Source of the DNA: a virus
IMG/VR virus record: IMGVR_UViG_3300027771_000047
Location: 1-34,368 of that record
DNA length: 34,368 bases
Reading direction: 5' to 3' (one strand)
This document shows positions 15,030 to 22,906 of the stretch, in pieces (position 1 is the first letter of the stretch; every line of letters begins with the position of its first letter). The position numbers and the translations under genes were made by a program. The notes beneath the pieces are model-generated. The model worked only from the letters and a program-made list of their open reading frames with translations. It did not search any database and had not been told where the DNA came from.

Positions 15030-15522
15030 CTTTCTTCTCCTGATCTTTTTTCAATTTTAACAATTCTTGAACAAAAGAAGTATTGTACTTGTCACCGAAA
15101 TAATCGTCTGGATTTATTGACTCTGCTTCTGAATATGTGCTATCTGCTAATAAACTTGCAACTTCTGCATCATCTGATAATGCTTGTTCTTGTTTCTCTA
15201 GCGGCTCTTGATCTGAACGAACTTTCATGAAGCCGTCACTGATACCTAGTAGAGTTTGAATTTCTGTTTGTATTTGATATGCGCTTGCTGGTAAATTTGT
15301 TTCAAATTCAATAACAAATATCTCGTATCCACGAAGTTGTGGAAAGTCATAAGGTACGCTTTGTAGCATCAACTTAGTAGGTGCGCTTACTTTCTGTACA
15401 TCGTACTTTGCTAAGTGATTCTCAATGCGAGATAAATCATCGCCAGATAATTCCTTTGCTAATTTAATGCGGAAAGTGTATGTATTTTTTGATTCTGTCA
15501 AGTATTCTGTAAAGGACTTCAT
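15022..15522 (-). CDS. Putative internal head protein with canonical targeting leader (166 aa)
   Basis: This 166-aa protein starts MKSFTEYLTES, very like the capsid-targeting sequence of T4 internal proteins (MKTYQEFIAEA) including the L-T-E cleavage position at residues 8-10. The remainder has a ferredoxin-like beta-alpha pattern (YTFRIKLAKELSGDDLSRIE near 15-35, YEIFVIEFETNLPASAYQI near 66-84) and an acidic helical C-terminus rich in Glu and Lys. The fold could be a small DNA- or protein-binding module. A ribosome site AGGAG precedes the ATG, and the late octamer at 15548-15555 provides a promoter, so this gene probably opens the unit running to 13611. The leader is the strongest evidence that it enters the head. 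Confidence 0.75.
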   Translation of the reverse strand: MKSFTEYLTESKNTYTFRIKLAKELSGDDLSRIENHLAKYDVQKVSAPTKLMLQSVPYDFPQLRGYEIFVIEFETNLPASAYQIQTEIQTLLGISDGFMKVRSDQEPLEKQEQALSDDAEVASLLADSTYSEAESINPDDYFGDKYNTSFVQELLKLKKDQEKKDA

Positions 15523-15546
15523 GGGTTAATTCTCCTAATATTATAA

Positions 15547-16167
15547 CTATTTATCTTTATTGTAAAAATCACCAGACTTAATTAATTCCTTGCATCTTTC
15601 AAATTCATCATACAAACTAAGTTGTAGATAGACCCTGGCTTCACCAGAATCGTTTCTAACACCATGCACCTGTGTGGCATCCATTAATGTAGGATGAACA
15701 GTAGAATACGTGTGTGTGCCTAAATAAAATTCTTCTTGGTGACTTTCAACGCCACACGAATGTCCTGTTATTACTGTCTTATCTGAAAGAATAGCATAAT
15801 CGTAGTAATCTACACCAGCGCCACCGTCTGATGGTAATATTGGTATCATTATTACGCTCTTTCTTGAAAAATCTATATGTGGGTGGAATTGGAAACCAGG
15901 CTTATATACTGTTATTGCAATATTTCCACTTTTTATCTGTTTTACTTCTGGATTGAATAATTTAACAATATCTGATATCTCTGGATAATCTAAATATTCT
16001 TTGCCTTCTAGATCATCTACTCTTATTGAACTGAATAATCCTTCTGTGGCATTATCTCTTATTTTAGCATAATCCTGTGCGAAATGTTTCACTGACTCGT
16101 AGAATTTTTCTAATATGTCTCTGTCGTATGTTATATCAGTTAATGTAATAAATCTATCTTCGCTCAT
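15547..16167 (-). CDS. 2-oxoglutarate/Fe(II)-dependent oxygenase
   Basis: This 206-aa protein has the double-stranded beta-helix iron site of 2OG oxygenases: His97-x-Asp99 (in FHPHIDF) and distal His168 (QVHGV), then Arg178 (GEARVYLQLSL) positioned to bind 2-oxoglutarate. These enzymes hydroxylate proteins, nucleic acids or small molecules. The prolyl-hydroxylase-like form is common in marine T4-like phages, where targets are mostly unknown. It is coupled to gp16 by an ATGA overlap, and its stop codon region forms the late promoter of the next unit. Placement among packaging and head genes suggests late expression and perhaps virion-protein modification, which is inference. The catalytic residues are complete. 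Confidence 0.85.
   Translation of the reverse strand: MSEDRFITLTDITYDRDILEKFYESVKHFAQDYAKIRDNATEGLFSSIRVDDLEGKEYLDYPEISDIVKLFNPEVKQIKSGNIAITVYKPGFQFHPHIDFSRKSVIMIPILPSDGGAGVDYYDYAILSDKTVITGHSCGVESHQEEFYLGTHTYSTVHPTLMDATQVHGVRNDSGEARVYLQLSLYDEFERCKELIKSGDFYNKDK
15548..15555 (-). promoter_or_regulatory. T4-late-like promoter octamer GATAAATA
   Basis: GATAAATA spans the last codons and stop of the oxygenase gene (AAA GAT AAA TAG), about 26 bases before the ATG at 15522, with the ribosome site AGGAG between. It is well placed to start the unit of leader-bearing proteins. Confidence 0.65.
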
Positions 16168-16721
16168 GTATCTTCTTCCCCTTTGTCCATTGAGGCTAAT
16201 ATGTCTGCTAACATATCTGTGCGATTTCCGATCAATCTACCATCAATTGATTCTGGATCTTCTGGATTGTTTTTATTGATTACATGATCAACTTTTCGGT
16301 TATCCATGTTAAGTCGTTCTTTGCGCATCTGCAACTCAATCATTTTTATTTTTTTATCCATCTTTGTTTGCTTTGCGGTTATAGCGGCTGATAACATTTT
16401 ACTTGCACTATCCAATAATGCTGCTGCATTTCTATCGTCTACATTCTTTGCCAAATCTACTATATCATCAAATGCATTGATTGCCTTTTGTGCATAATCA
16501 TCCATCTCTCGGTCTATCGCTTCTAAGCCCACCACCATCGGCAATGCGGCATCTACCTTCATAGACATATCCATCGTGGTTGATTGCGTTGCTATTTGTT
16601 TCTTGAGTTCTGCTATCACTTCTTCTGATGACGGAACTATCTCATTTTCGTCATCATCAAAATTAAATGATATATCTTCTATAGGCGGTAAATTAAATGT
16701 ATCGCTTAGTTTCTGTGTCAT
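16164..16721 (-). CDS. 16: Small terminase subunit
   Basis: gp16 forms rings that regulate the large terminase and recognise concatemeric DNA. This 185-aa protein has an acidic, flexible N-terminus (to about 45), then a long helical core. The DDYAQKAINAFDDIVDLAKN segment matches the first coiled-coil helix of T4 gp16, and AAALLDSASKMLSAAITAKQ followed by KMDKKIKMIELQMR matches the second. A flexible tail follows, ending in a short helix (MLADILASMDKG) like the gp16 C-terminus. Length is close to T4 gp16 (164 aa). It is coupled by ATGA overlaps to gp4 upstream and the oxygenase downstream. T4 has gene 16 directly beside 17; here the two are separated by about 5.4 kb of inserted genes. Confidence 0.85.
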   Translation of the reverse strand: MTQKLSDTFNLPPIEDISFNFDDDENEIVPSSEEVIAELKKQIATQSTTMDMSMKVDAALPMVVGLEAIDREMDDYAQKAINAFDDIVDLAKNVDDRNAAALLDSASKMLSAAITAKQTKMDKKIKMIELQMRKERLNMDNRKVDHVINKNNPEDPESIDGRLIGNRTDMLADILASMDKGEEDT

Positions 16722-17173
16722 TTCTTTTTCCTTTGCGCTTTTGTTCGCTTTTTGGGCTTATTGAATATCTCATGCTCGGTAATAACTCGAAAACCTAAAC
16801 CCTTTGATCTACACCAATGTCTCGCTGCTTCCCATTTTGCGTGATTGACTACTGCGGCTGCTTTTTGTGATTGACTTTTTGCTTCACCTAGTGTCTGTCC
16901 CGCTGGTTTTATTTCTACCATCTCTGCGTGTTGCTTACCATTTGCATCTTGGTATACCATCAATAAATCTGGTACATAATTAGAATTTTTTCCAGTAAGT
17001 GGGTTTTTGTATGGGATGCGATGTGTTTCAGAACCCCATCCTAATACAGATGGGTGATTATCGCACATTCTGAAAACAACTAGTTCCCAACTTGAACGAT
17101 ACCGAGGTGCACCCTTGCCTAAGTATTTAGCAGGATTTTTAGGTGTGTATAATCCTTGATGGAATTTTGCCAT
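16718..17173 (-). CDS. 4: Head completion protein gp4-like nuclease-fold protein
   Basis: gp4 (also called gp50/65) acts late in head completion before tail attachment. This 151-aa protein matches the family: RSSWE (26-30), a VLGWGSE segment (around 43-49), then a restriction-nuclease-like core with PD (68-69) and E87-I-K89, the PD-(D/E)xK signature. The C-terminus is Lys/Arg-rich (KKRTKAQRKKK), suited to DNA contact. Length equals the usual T4 form (150 aa). It lies 2 bases after the tube-like baseplate gene and overlaps gp16 by ATGA. The nuclease residues are visible, so activity on DNA ends is plausible. Confidence 0.9.
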   Translation of the reverse strand: MAKFHQGLYTPKNPAKYLGKGAPRYRSSWELVVFRMCDNHPSVLGWGSETHRIPYKNPLTGKNSNYVPDLLMVYQDANGKQHAEMVEIKPAGQTLGEAKSQSQKAAAVVNHAKWEAARHWCRSKGLGFRVITEHEIFNKPKKRTKAQRKKK

Positions 17174-17175
17174 TA

Positions 17176-18156
17176 TTACTGACCTGCTTTGAAGTCACTG
17201 ATGTTTGCTTCAAATTTTTCTGCTGTATTGTAGAGGCTTTCGGCTTGACCTGATATTTCCTTGGTCGTTAACCATTCACTTCTATTAGTAGATAGATTGA
17301 ATACACCTACTTTATTAATCTGTCTGCTTTCATCAAATTCTACAGTAGGACCGTGTGGCATAACTAGCTTCCCATGCTTTGCATATATTGCTGATGCTTC
17401 ATTATATAAAACTGCTTCGTCTGCTGCTTTTGCTTCGTCTGCGCTTAATCCAGGAACATCTGTTATTGTCGCTGGTACAATAGATTCGACTGTTGTTATT
17501 GACTCTTGTCTAAGAGAAGATGATGCAACTGGTTCTTTCGCTAGTTCTATGCCATTGGTGGTTGTTTTATAACCCTCGTATGTAAAATCTATACGATATT
17601 GCACTGGTGCTGATTCTGAATAATTCAGTGTGTCGGCTTGTATATTAGTAATAATAGGATTATAAATTTCTATAATGTTTTTATCTTCATCAGAAGACGT
17701 TCTAATTATCTCTATCTTAGTAATATAATAACGATTATTGGTTAAATTAAAACCCTTACCACTTTCGTCAGAAAGAAAGTTTTCACTAATCGCATCATCT
17801 TTCATAATATCATAATTATCAGACATAGGACTTGAATAATAATGATTATTGTATCCAACTAGAAATCTTTCTATCTCTGCATCTCGTGTGTCATAGACGG
17901 ACATAGATATAGGGGTGTAATCAATTCCAGTTTGAATTGTACGCTTCTTATTATATTGATTTAATGTCTGGGTCTTTATAGAATGTGCCGGCATTTGTAT
18001 CTCAGATATTCTAGATAATTCAAGAGCATTGATACTGCCAATGTGATATATCTTTACAAGAAACTGAAACTTACTTCTAGGAACAAACAGATTTACAGAC
18101 GGACCGCGCTGGTCTTGTCTGTAAATCTGTGATGCGTAATTTGTTATCTTACTCAT
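17176..18156 (-). CDS. 54: Tail-tube-like baseplate protein (gp54/gp48 type)
   Basis: This 326-aa structural protein directly follows gp19. The first about 200 residues have the tail-tube beta-barrel pattern: FVPRSKFQFLVKIYHI, SRISEIQMPAHSIKTQTLNQ, then ISMSVYDTRDAEIERFLV and a closing YRIDFTYEGYKT strand. This corresponds to the duplicated tube fold shared by gp19, gp48 and gp54. The C-terminal about 120 residues are helical and Ala/Glu-rich. In T4, gp54 and gp48 start tube polymerisation on the baseplate. The position next to gp19 and the size (T4 gp54: 320 aa) favour a tube-initiator role, but I cannot distinguish gp54 from gp48 by eye. Confidence 0.6.
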   Translation of the reverse strand: MSKITNYASQIYRQDQRGPSVNLFVPRSKFQFLVKIYHIGSINALELSRISEIQMPAHSIKTQTLNQYNKKRTIQTGIDYTPISMSVYDTRDAEIERFLVGYNNHYYSSPMSDNYDIMKDDAISENFLSDESGKGFNLTNNRYYITKIEIIRTSSDEDKNIIEIYNPIITNIQADTLNYSESAPVQYRIDFTYEGYKTTTNGIELAKEPVASSSLRQESITTVESIVPATITDVPGLSADEAKAADEAVLYNEASAIYAKHGKLVMPHGPTVEFDESRQINKVGVFNLSTNRSEWLTTKEISGQAESLYNTAEKFEANISDFKAGQ

Positions 18157-18171
18157 ATTTAACTAACTTAA

Positions 18172-18750
18172 TTAAACTGTTGTTGCCGCATTACTGTGTC
18201 CGCCATTTGTAGTCAATGTAGCTTGATCATAACGGATAGTCATTTGCACTTGCACAACATCTGATGTTGCATAATTCAAATCACCGAATGTGGTGCTTGG
18301 AAGGAAACAACCATCAAGTTCCCATGAATCAATAACTGGTACATCACCAGCACCTTGTGAACCATCTAGTGTTTCAATTTTCATGCTGAATTTATAATTA
18401 GTGCCAGCATTTGCACTTTCTTGTGTTGCATAATTTACTTGCTTGTTCATTTGATCACGAATCGCACGTATAACATGGTTATTGGTATCATCACGTAATA
18501 CTACCGTAACATCTTGCCACATGTGCTTTCCTGCAAGACGAATTTTTGAGTTGTATGTGTCAATAGTGACATCTTCATGATCAACTGATGGTCTTGTTGC
18601 ACTAATTACATTCTGTGTAACTAATAGCCCTGTTCCTGTTGTGATACCCAAATTAGTGAATGTGACACGAAAGCGATATTGTAATTTTGGCATCAGTGTT
18701 TGTACGGTACTTGACCCTACTGGTATACCGAAGTTTGATAAAACAGCCAT
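18172..18750 (-). CDS. 19: Tail tube protein
   Basis: gp19 hexamers stack into the inner tail tube through which DNA passes. The 192-aa protein has the tube fold: LQYRFRVTFTNLGI (around 25-38), a strand segment with VDHEDVTIDTYNSKIRLAGK (around 55-75), WQDVTVVLRDD (around 78-88), the helical RAIRDQMNKQ segment, and a closing VVQVQMTIRYDQAT strand. Length and order agree with T4 gp19 (163 aa). It is preceded by a late octamer at 18812-18819 and a ribosome site AAGGAGAAATCAA. It is isolated from the sheath gene by the terminator at 18862-18880, so it can be transcribed to a higher level than the sheath. Confidence 0.92.
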   Translation of the reverse strand: MAVLSNFGIPVGSSTVQTLMPKLQYRFRVTFTNLGITTGTGLLVTQNVISATRPSVDHEDVTIDTYNSKIRLAGKHMWQDVTVVLRDDTNNHVIRAIRDQMNKQVNYATQESANAGTNYKFSMKIETLDGSQGAGDVPVIDSWELDGCFLPSTTFGDLNYATSDVVQVQMTIRYDQATLTTNGGHSNAATTV

Positions 18751-18811
18751 TTGATTTCTCCTTAGAATTTAAATAGACTATCCTAGTGATAGACTATTAT
18801 ATATATAAATG

Positions 18812-18819
18812 TATTTATG
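18812..18819 (-). promoter_or_regulatory. T4-late-like promoter octamer CATAAATA for gene 19
   Basis: GCATAAATAC on the minus strand, 62 bases before the tail tube ATG and after the sheath-gene terminator. The context GCATAAATA is shared with 22841-22848 and the plus-strand site at 25224-25231. Confidence 0.65.
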
Positions 18820-18857
18820 CTTTTTGCGTTTTTATTTTTCAATAAATATTTTGCAAT

Positions 18858-18885
18858 AAAAAACCCACACGAAGTGGGTTTTTTT
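18858..18885 (-). terminator. Rho-independent terminator after the sheath gene
   Basis: Stem AACCCAC / GTGGGTT (18862-18868 and 18874-18880) with a 5-base loop, followed on the minus strand by a run of T residues. It lies 21 bases past the sheath stop and separates sheath from tube transcription. The stem sequence matches the uvsY terminator. Confidence 0.87.
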
Positions 18886-18906
18886 AAACATTAAATTTAA
18901 TATTTG

Positions 18907-21309
18907 TTAACTTAAATCACCAGTATTGACAATACGAACTGGAATATAAATAAATTCACCAGACTTCGTAGGTTCAATTGCAATATCAACATAAATTTCA
19001 TTGCGATCAATACGTGCTGTTGTGTTATTGGTAGTATCACATACTACGCTGAAATCATACACACCACGATTAGCTTTAATGTTTGACAAGAAACCATCAA
19101 ACGTTGACTTGACATCATCGCGAATCGCTTCGTCATTTGGCTCAAACAAATATGGGCGAGAGATAACTGCAAAACGCTCACGCAAATATGCAACTAAACG
19201 AGCAACATTAACTCTATCTAATGCACTTGCTGATGCTGCTAATGTCTTCTGACCAAAGATAACAATGCCTTCTGTTGGGAAGTTAACAACTGGATTCAAT
19301 TTATTCAAATACATTGAATCACGATGTCCTTGTGTCAATGCAACTGCTACGAATTCATTTTCTGAGTTGATATAACCAACGTTAGATGCATTCTGAACAA
19401 CACCACGAGTCAAGCCCGCTGGTGCAAACCATTGGTAACTAACATTATCACTATATGCATAAGTGTAAAGAACACTATGTGATGCTGGTGCAACTACACT
19501 TGCGCCTGATACTGGATCAGTAGTCAATACGCTAGGATAGTAAGTTGCTGCATAAGTATTCTTGGTTACTAAGCCGTTTTCGCCATTCTCTGATGCGCCA
19601 TTTCCTTGTACCCAAGAGATTGCATCTGTTGGAGTCAATCGGAATGGTGCGTCTGCAACAACAAATGCTGTTTGATTGCGATCAGTGTTTAATGTTGTCA
19701 TTTCGTCCATCAACTCTGGATAGCCAGGTGCTGCGATTAAACGGAACTGAATAGTTTCTTCACGTAGTGCTGTTCCTGCTGTTCCTGATTGCATTGCCGA
19801 TGATACAACCTTACGTTGTGCCAAACGACCAAATGATCCAGCACCAGAGAATGCATTACTAGCGAAGTTGCGCCATTTCCATGCAGTTGTCAATGTCGTG
19901 TCATACTTACGTACAGTATTCTTTGAACGACACATGTTAACTGCTGATGTTCCTTCTGCATGTAACAATGGGTTAGGACCGCCTGCTAATACGTCTGCTG
20001 CTAATACATAAGCGCCTGCTGCTGTGTCTAAATCAGTGATATCACCAAATACTACACCATTAGATGTGCTTTGATCTGTATTGTCTTTAACAACCCATGC
20101 TGAACCATTGCTACGATATATAACTGGATAACCAGTTGCGTCAGTGTCAATCCAATAATCACCATCTGCCCCAACTGCGGGTGCTGATGATGTGTAAGTT
20201 ACATTAGTTGCTTTCTTCCATTTCTGTACACCACCATCTACTGCTACTTCAAAAATAGCCAATTCGTTTACTGCTGCATCAAACCAAATAGTGTTATTTG
20301 CTGCTACACCAACTGGTGCAGTTGTTTGCACTTTTGAAACCATGTCAACGAATAAATCAGTAGTTGAATTGTAACGATGAATAGATATGAAACCATCATC
20401 TACGTCAAACCAAATATCACCTTCTGTTAATACACGTGCTGTTGCTGCTGTACCATCTTGGAAAGTATCACCAACCACACCCGTAGGTGCTGCTGCTTGT
20501 ACATACATTGCAGTCTTTGATACAAATGATCCTGCTGCGGTAGTGAATAATGAAATATCATAATCAATGCCTGCGCCTGGAGATGTTGTCTTAATCCATA
20601 CATCGCTTGCTGCTGGCGAAGATGGTGCTGTGTAATGTGGTGACATTGTTGATGATGCGCCACCAGTTGTCCAACTAGAATCCAATGCAACCCAAGAACC
20701 ACTCTCACCAATCCAATAATGAACGTGTGTTGATGATACTACTTGTTCGATTGTAACTAGGTATTCACCGTTTACAACGGCTGCTGTTGGTGCTGCGTTG
20801 TGTGTTGAAACGATTTCAACACTTGGTGTTACTGCTGTCCAACCACTTGCGGTGTATTCAAAAATACCAAACTTAGATAGTGTTGGATTTACCCAATAAG
20901 TGTTTGTCACTGGTAAGCCGACTGGCTCTGCTGTCTTAGGACGAAGTGCCACTAAATCGACATCTGCACGAACAACATATGCTGCTGATGCTTGACCTAA
21001 GAATGAATATGCTGCTAATAGACCGTAATCATTAGTTTCATCGCCTTGTTGTACTGTACTTGATACTGTGCGGAAATCTACATTTCCGAAGTATTGAGTT
21101 AGTTCACGTTGTGATGTTACTAGGACCGGGCTTCCTGCTACTGCTGATTTGGTATATTTTGCAATACCATCAATTTCTGTGCCAGTTGGGTCAACTTTGT
21201 CTTGACCTGTAGCGATAAAAATCATTGGTACTGTGCCAGCGCCTGCTGGTCCGTATACCGACTCGTCTGTTATTTGTACCTGTGTTCCAGGCGATACAAG
21301 ATTTGCCAT
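18907..21309 (-). CDS. 18: Tail sheath protein with a large repeat-bearing insertion
   Basis: gp18 forms the contractile sheath. At 800 aa it is longer than T4 gp18 (659 aa). The N-terminus (MANLVSPGTQVQITDESVYG) and the region SQRELTQYFGN followed by GLLAAYSFLGQASAAYVVRA (to about 115) are typical, and the C-terminal domain ends with the conserved assembly strand EFIYIPVRIVNTGDLS. Between about residues 125 and 410 lies an insertion of roughly six modules of 40-50 residues, each with a P-x-G turn, a [YIV]W[FIV] strand and a terminal aromatic strand (for example GDYWIDTDATGYPVIY, then GSAWVV). Such modules are probably exposed on the sheath surface. The ribosome site is AAGGAG, and the late-type octamer GCTAAATA lies at 21376-21383. 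Confidence 0.93.
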   Translation of the reverse strand: MANLVSPGTQVQITDESVYGPAGAGTVPMIFIATGQDKVDPTGTEIDGIAKYTKSAVAGSPVLVTSQRELTQYFGNVDFRTVSSTVQQGDETNDYGLLAAYSFLGQASAAYVVRADVDLVALRPKTAEPVGLPVTNTYWVNPTLSKFGIFEYTASGWTAVTPSVEIVSTHNAAPTAAVVNGEYLVTIEQVVSSTHVHYWIGESGSWVALDSSWTTGGASSTMSPHYTAPSSPAASDVWIKTTSPGAGIDYDISLFTTAAGSFVSKTAMYVQAAAPTGVVGDTFQDGTAATARVLTEGDIWFDVDDGFISIHRYNSTTDLFVDMVSKVQTTAPVGVAANNTIWFDAAVNELAIFEVAVDGGVQKWKKATNVTYTSSAPAVGADGDYWIDTDATGYPVIYRSNGSAWVVKDNTDQSTSNGVVFGDITDLDTAAGAYVLAADVLAGGPNPLLHAEGTSAVNMCRSKNTVRKYDTTLTTAWKWRNFASNAFSGAGSFGRLAQRKVVSSAMQSGTAGTALREETIQFRLIAAPGYPELMDEMTTLNTDRNQTAFVVADAPFRLTPTDAISWVQGNGASENGENGLVTKNTYAATYYPSVLTTDPVSGASVVAPASHSVLYTYAYSDNVSYQWFAPAGLTRGVVQNASNVGYINSENEFVAVALTQGHRDSMYLNKLNPVVNFPTEGIVIFGQKTLAASASALDRVNVARLVAYLRERFAVISRPYLFEPNDEAIRDDVKSTFDGFLSNIKANRGVYDFSVVCDTTNNTTARIDRNEIYVDIAIEPTKSGEFIYIPVRIVNTGDLS

Positions 21310-21375
21310 TTTTGGAGTTCTCCTTTATTTTATTTTACATGTAATTACTAGTTTATGAATCTATATCATTGTTAG

Positions 21376-21383
21376 TATTTAGC
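21376..21383 (-). promoter_or_regulatory. Variant late-type octamer GCTAAATA for gene 18
   Basis: GCTAAATAC on the minus strand, about 70 bases before the sheath ATG. It differs from the other late octamers at the second position (C for A) but keeps TAAATAC. Confidence 0.45.
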
Positions 21384-21413
21384 GTAAGTTAAAGAAAATG
21401 CTCTATTACAGCG

Positions 21414-22061
21414 TTAACATAGTAGTTTAATAGTGTTCTGTCGGAAGACTTCTAATGTTGATGTGTTATACATAGTATGATTAAATTCCCATCCCGCCCA
21501 ACTAAATTCACTTGGGTGTATATCTGGGAATGCTACTTCCATATGATTACCATGATCGTATATTTGATATTCTTCTTCTGGTGGTGTGGTGTTTGTGGTA
21601 ACTGCAATGTCCCACCATTTTGGTAAATCATGTCTCCACACAGATGCAGTAGTTCCGCCTAATCGCTTGATTACATCTAACTCGTTAAAGAAGCGACAAT
21701 CAGAAATAACAATATTATTATCAATTTGTAAAATCTTACGTTCTGCGGCTGCTACCCATATATCTGGATTAAAATGTGTTCGCATAACATCTGTACCGAT
21801 ATACTGCAATGCATATCTAGGTGTAAAATTAGGTATTCCTAATCTATTAGACCACCATGTGTCTACTTTCTCTCTCCAAACCCTACTCTCAGATGTATTA
21901 CCTTCTAATAGAGTACGATCCCAACTAAAAATATTCGCAACAGCATCTTTCAATACTCCTGCGAAACTAACTCTTTCAAATCCTTCTTCAATCAAAAAAC
22001 CTGCTGCTGTGTCTTTGCCATGTCCGATCAATCCACAAATACCGATCAATTTATTTTTCAT
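21414..22061 (-). CDS. 1: Deoxynucleoside monophosphate kinase
   Basis: T4 gene 1 kinase phosphorylates dNMPs to dNDPs for the phage nucleotide pool. This 215-aa protein has the P-loop GLIGHGKDT (10-18), followed by FERVSFAGVLKDAV and the acceptor-binding segment with RYALQYIGTDVMR (around 82-94), then NIVISDCRFFNEL (around 115), all as in the gp1 family. A second acidic/aromatic region (EFSWAGWEFNHT) is near the C-terminus. Length is near T4 gp1 (241 aa). It lies 19 bases downstream of the neck gene within a structural operon, where gene 1 is also found near gp3 in T4. Catalytic motifs are intact. Confidence 0.9.
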   Translation of the reverse strand: MKNKLIGICGLIGHGKDTAAGFLIEEGFERVSFAGVLKDAVANIFSWDRTLLEGNTSESRVWREKVDTWWSNRLGIPNFTPRYALQYIGTDVMRTHFNPDIWVAAAERKILQIDNNIVISDCRFFNELDVIKRLGGTTASVWRHDLPKWWDIAVTTNTTPPEEEYQIYDHGNHMEVAFPDIHPSEFSWAGWEFNHTMYNTSTLEVFRQNTIKLLC

Positions 22062-22080
22062 ATTACCTTCGTTTATTATG

Positions 22081-22818
22081 TTATCCTATTACAAACCCTA
22101 AACCACTACTTCCGTCATTGAACAACGTCAATTCCGTTTCCAACTTGTCAATTTCTGCTTCTGCTGATGCTTGTAGTTCACCAGAGTTCATTGTAGTACC
22201 ACCTTGTGGTCCTGCGATCTGTGCGAACTTACCGCGTGCTTGTGCAAGCATTAATTTAGCATGACATAATGCAAAATCCTTAATCCAAGGACCAGCGTAT
22301 ATATCTTTTAATAAAGCCTCTAATGGGCGATGATTGAATACGTGAAGAATACATATATCGTTTGCTTTCATCATTCTATGAAGAATTAATTTACTATCTG
22401 ACTTACGCCATGTAAACATTATCTCTGCACCAAATAAACGACCCATTGTTTCTCTATTCTGTTGTAAGAAATCAAAACTTGCTAAACCACCACTGCGACT
22501 TGAACCTAATAAATAAGTATTCAAGTAATTTGCTTGGAATGGTTCAAAATCGTTTCCAGTTCCCGATGATACACCAGTTGTACGGCGGTATATATCAGTT
22601 ACTTCGTCTATTTCACTAGGTAATGTATATTCTGCAACATCTTTCAATAATTCTAATGAAACATAACTTTCTTCTACCGAATTTTGTGCACGTTGACGAT
22701 ATTTTTCTACTGCTTTCTTGATTGATAGTTCATAGTGTTCTGGATCTAATTCCACGTCCACCATTTGACCACCTAATCGTAGTTCTATTTCTTTAATTAA
22801 ATCTGATTGTGCGCTCAT
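22081..22818 (-). CDS. 13: Neck protein, gp13-like
   Basis: This 245-aa protein begins with a helix and the motif LRLGGQMVDVELDPEHYELS, then KKAVEKYRQRAQ. This pattern is characteristic of the family annotated as neck (gp13-type) or head-tail connector in marine T4-like phages. Beta-rich segments (YVSLELLKDVAEYTLPSEID around 48-67, MFTWRKSDSKLILH around 133-146) and helices (AKLMLAQARGKFAQ) follow. T4 gp13 is 309 aa. In T4, gp13 and gp14 close the portal and receive the tail. Here the putative gp14 and gp15 are on the opposite strand about 2.4 kb away. The late octamer is at 22841-22848 and ribosome site AGGAG precedes the ATG. Alternative: another head-tail joining protein. Confidence 0.5.
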   Translation of the reverse strand: MSAQSDLIKEIELRLGGQMVDVELDPEHYELSIKKAVEKYRQRAQNSVEESYVSLELLKDVAEYTLPSEIDEVTDIYRRTTGVSSGTGNDFEPFQANYLNTYLLGSSRSGGLASFDFLQQNRETMGRLFGAEIMFTWRKSDSKLILHRMMKANDICILHVFNHRPLEALLKDIYAGPWIKDFALCHAKLMLAQARGKFAQIAGPQGGTTMNSGELQASAEAEIDKLETELTLFNDGSSGLGFVIG

Positions 22819-22840
22819 AAATATATTCTCCTATTATGTA

Positions 22841-22848
22841 TATTTATG
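22841..22848 (-). promoter_or_regulatory. T4-late-like promoter octamer CATAAATA for the neck gene
   Basis: GCATAAATA on the minus strand, 22 bases before the ATG at 22818, with AGGAG in between. It begins just after the stop of the small frame at 22853-22906. Confidence 0.65.
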
Positions 22849-22852
22849 CTTT

Positions 22853-22906
22853 TTATACAATGATGTCCCACCTTAATCTAAACATCATAGCATCTTCTTC
22901 ACTCAT
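22853..22906 (-). CDS. 17-aa small open frame, possible gene remnant
   Basis: MSEEDAMMFRLRWDIIV starts by an ATGA overlap with the stop of the 71-aa gene, so it could be translated by coupling. The segment DAMMFRLRW is a recurrent ending of small phage proteins that I recall in full-length contexts, and is similar to TALMMFRLTFD in the gene at 1-643. It may be a tiny gene or the residual C-terminus of a decayed longer gene. Confidence 0.35.
   Translation of the reverse strand: MSEEDAMMFRLRWDIIV

Noticed and set aside
20427-20711. Minus-strand alternative frame inside the sheath gene
   Set aside because: It overlaps the sheath insertion in another frame, is Gln/His-rich from repeat codons, and has no ribosome site.
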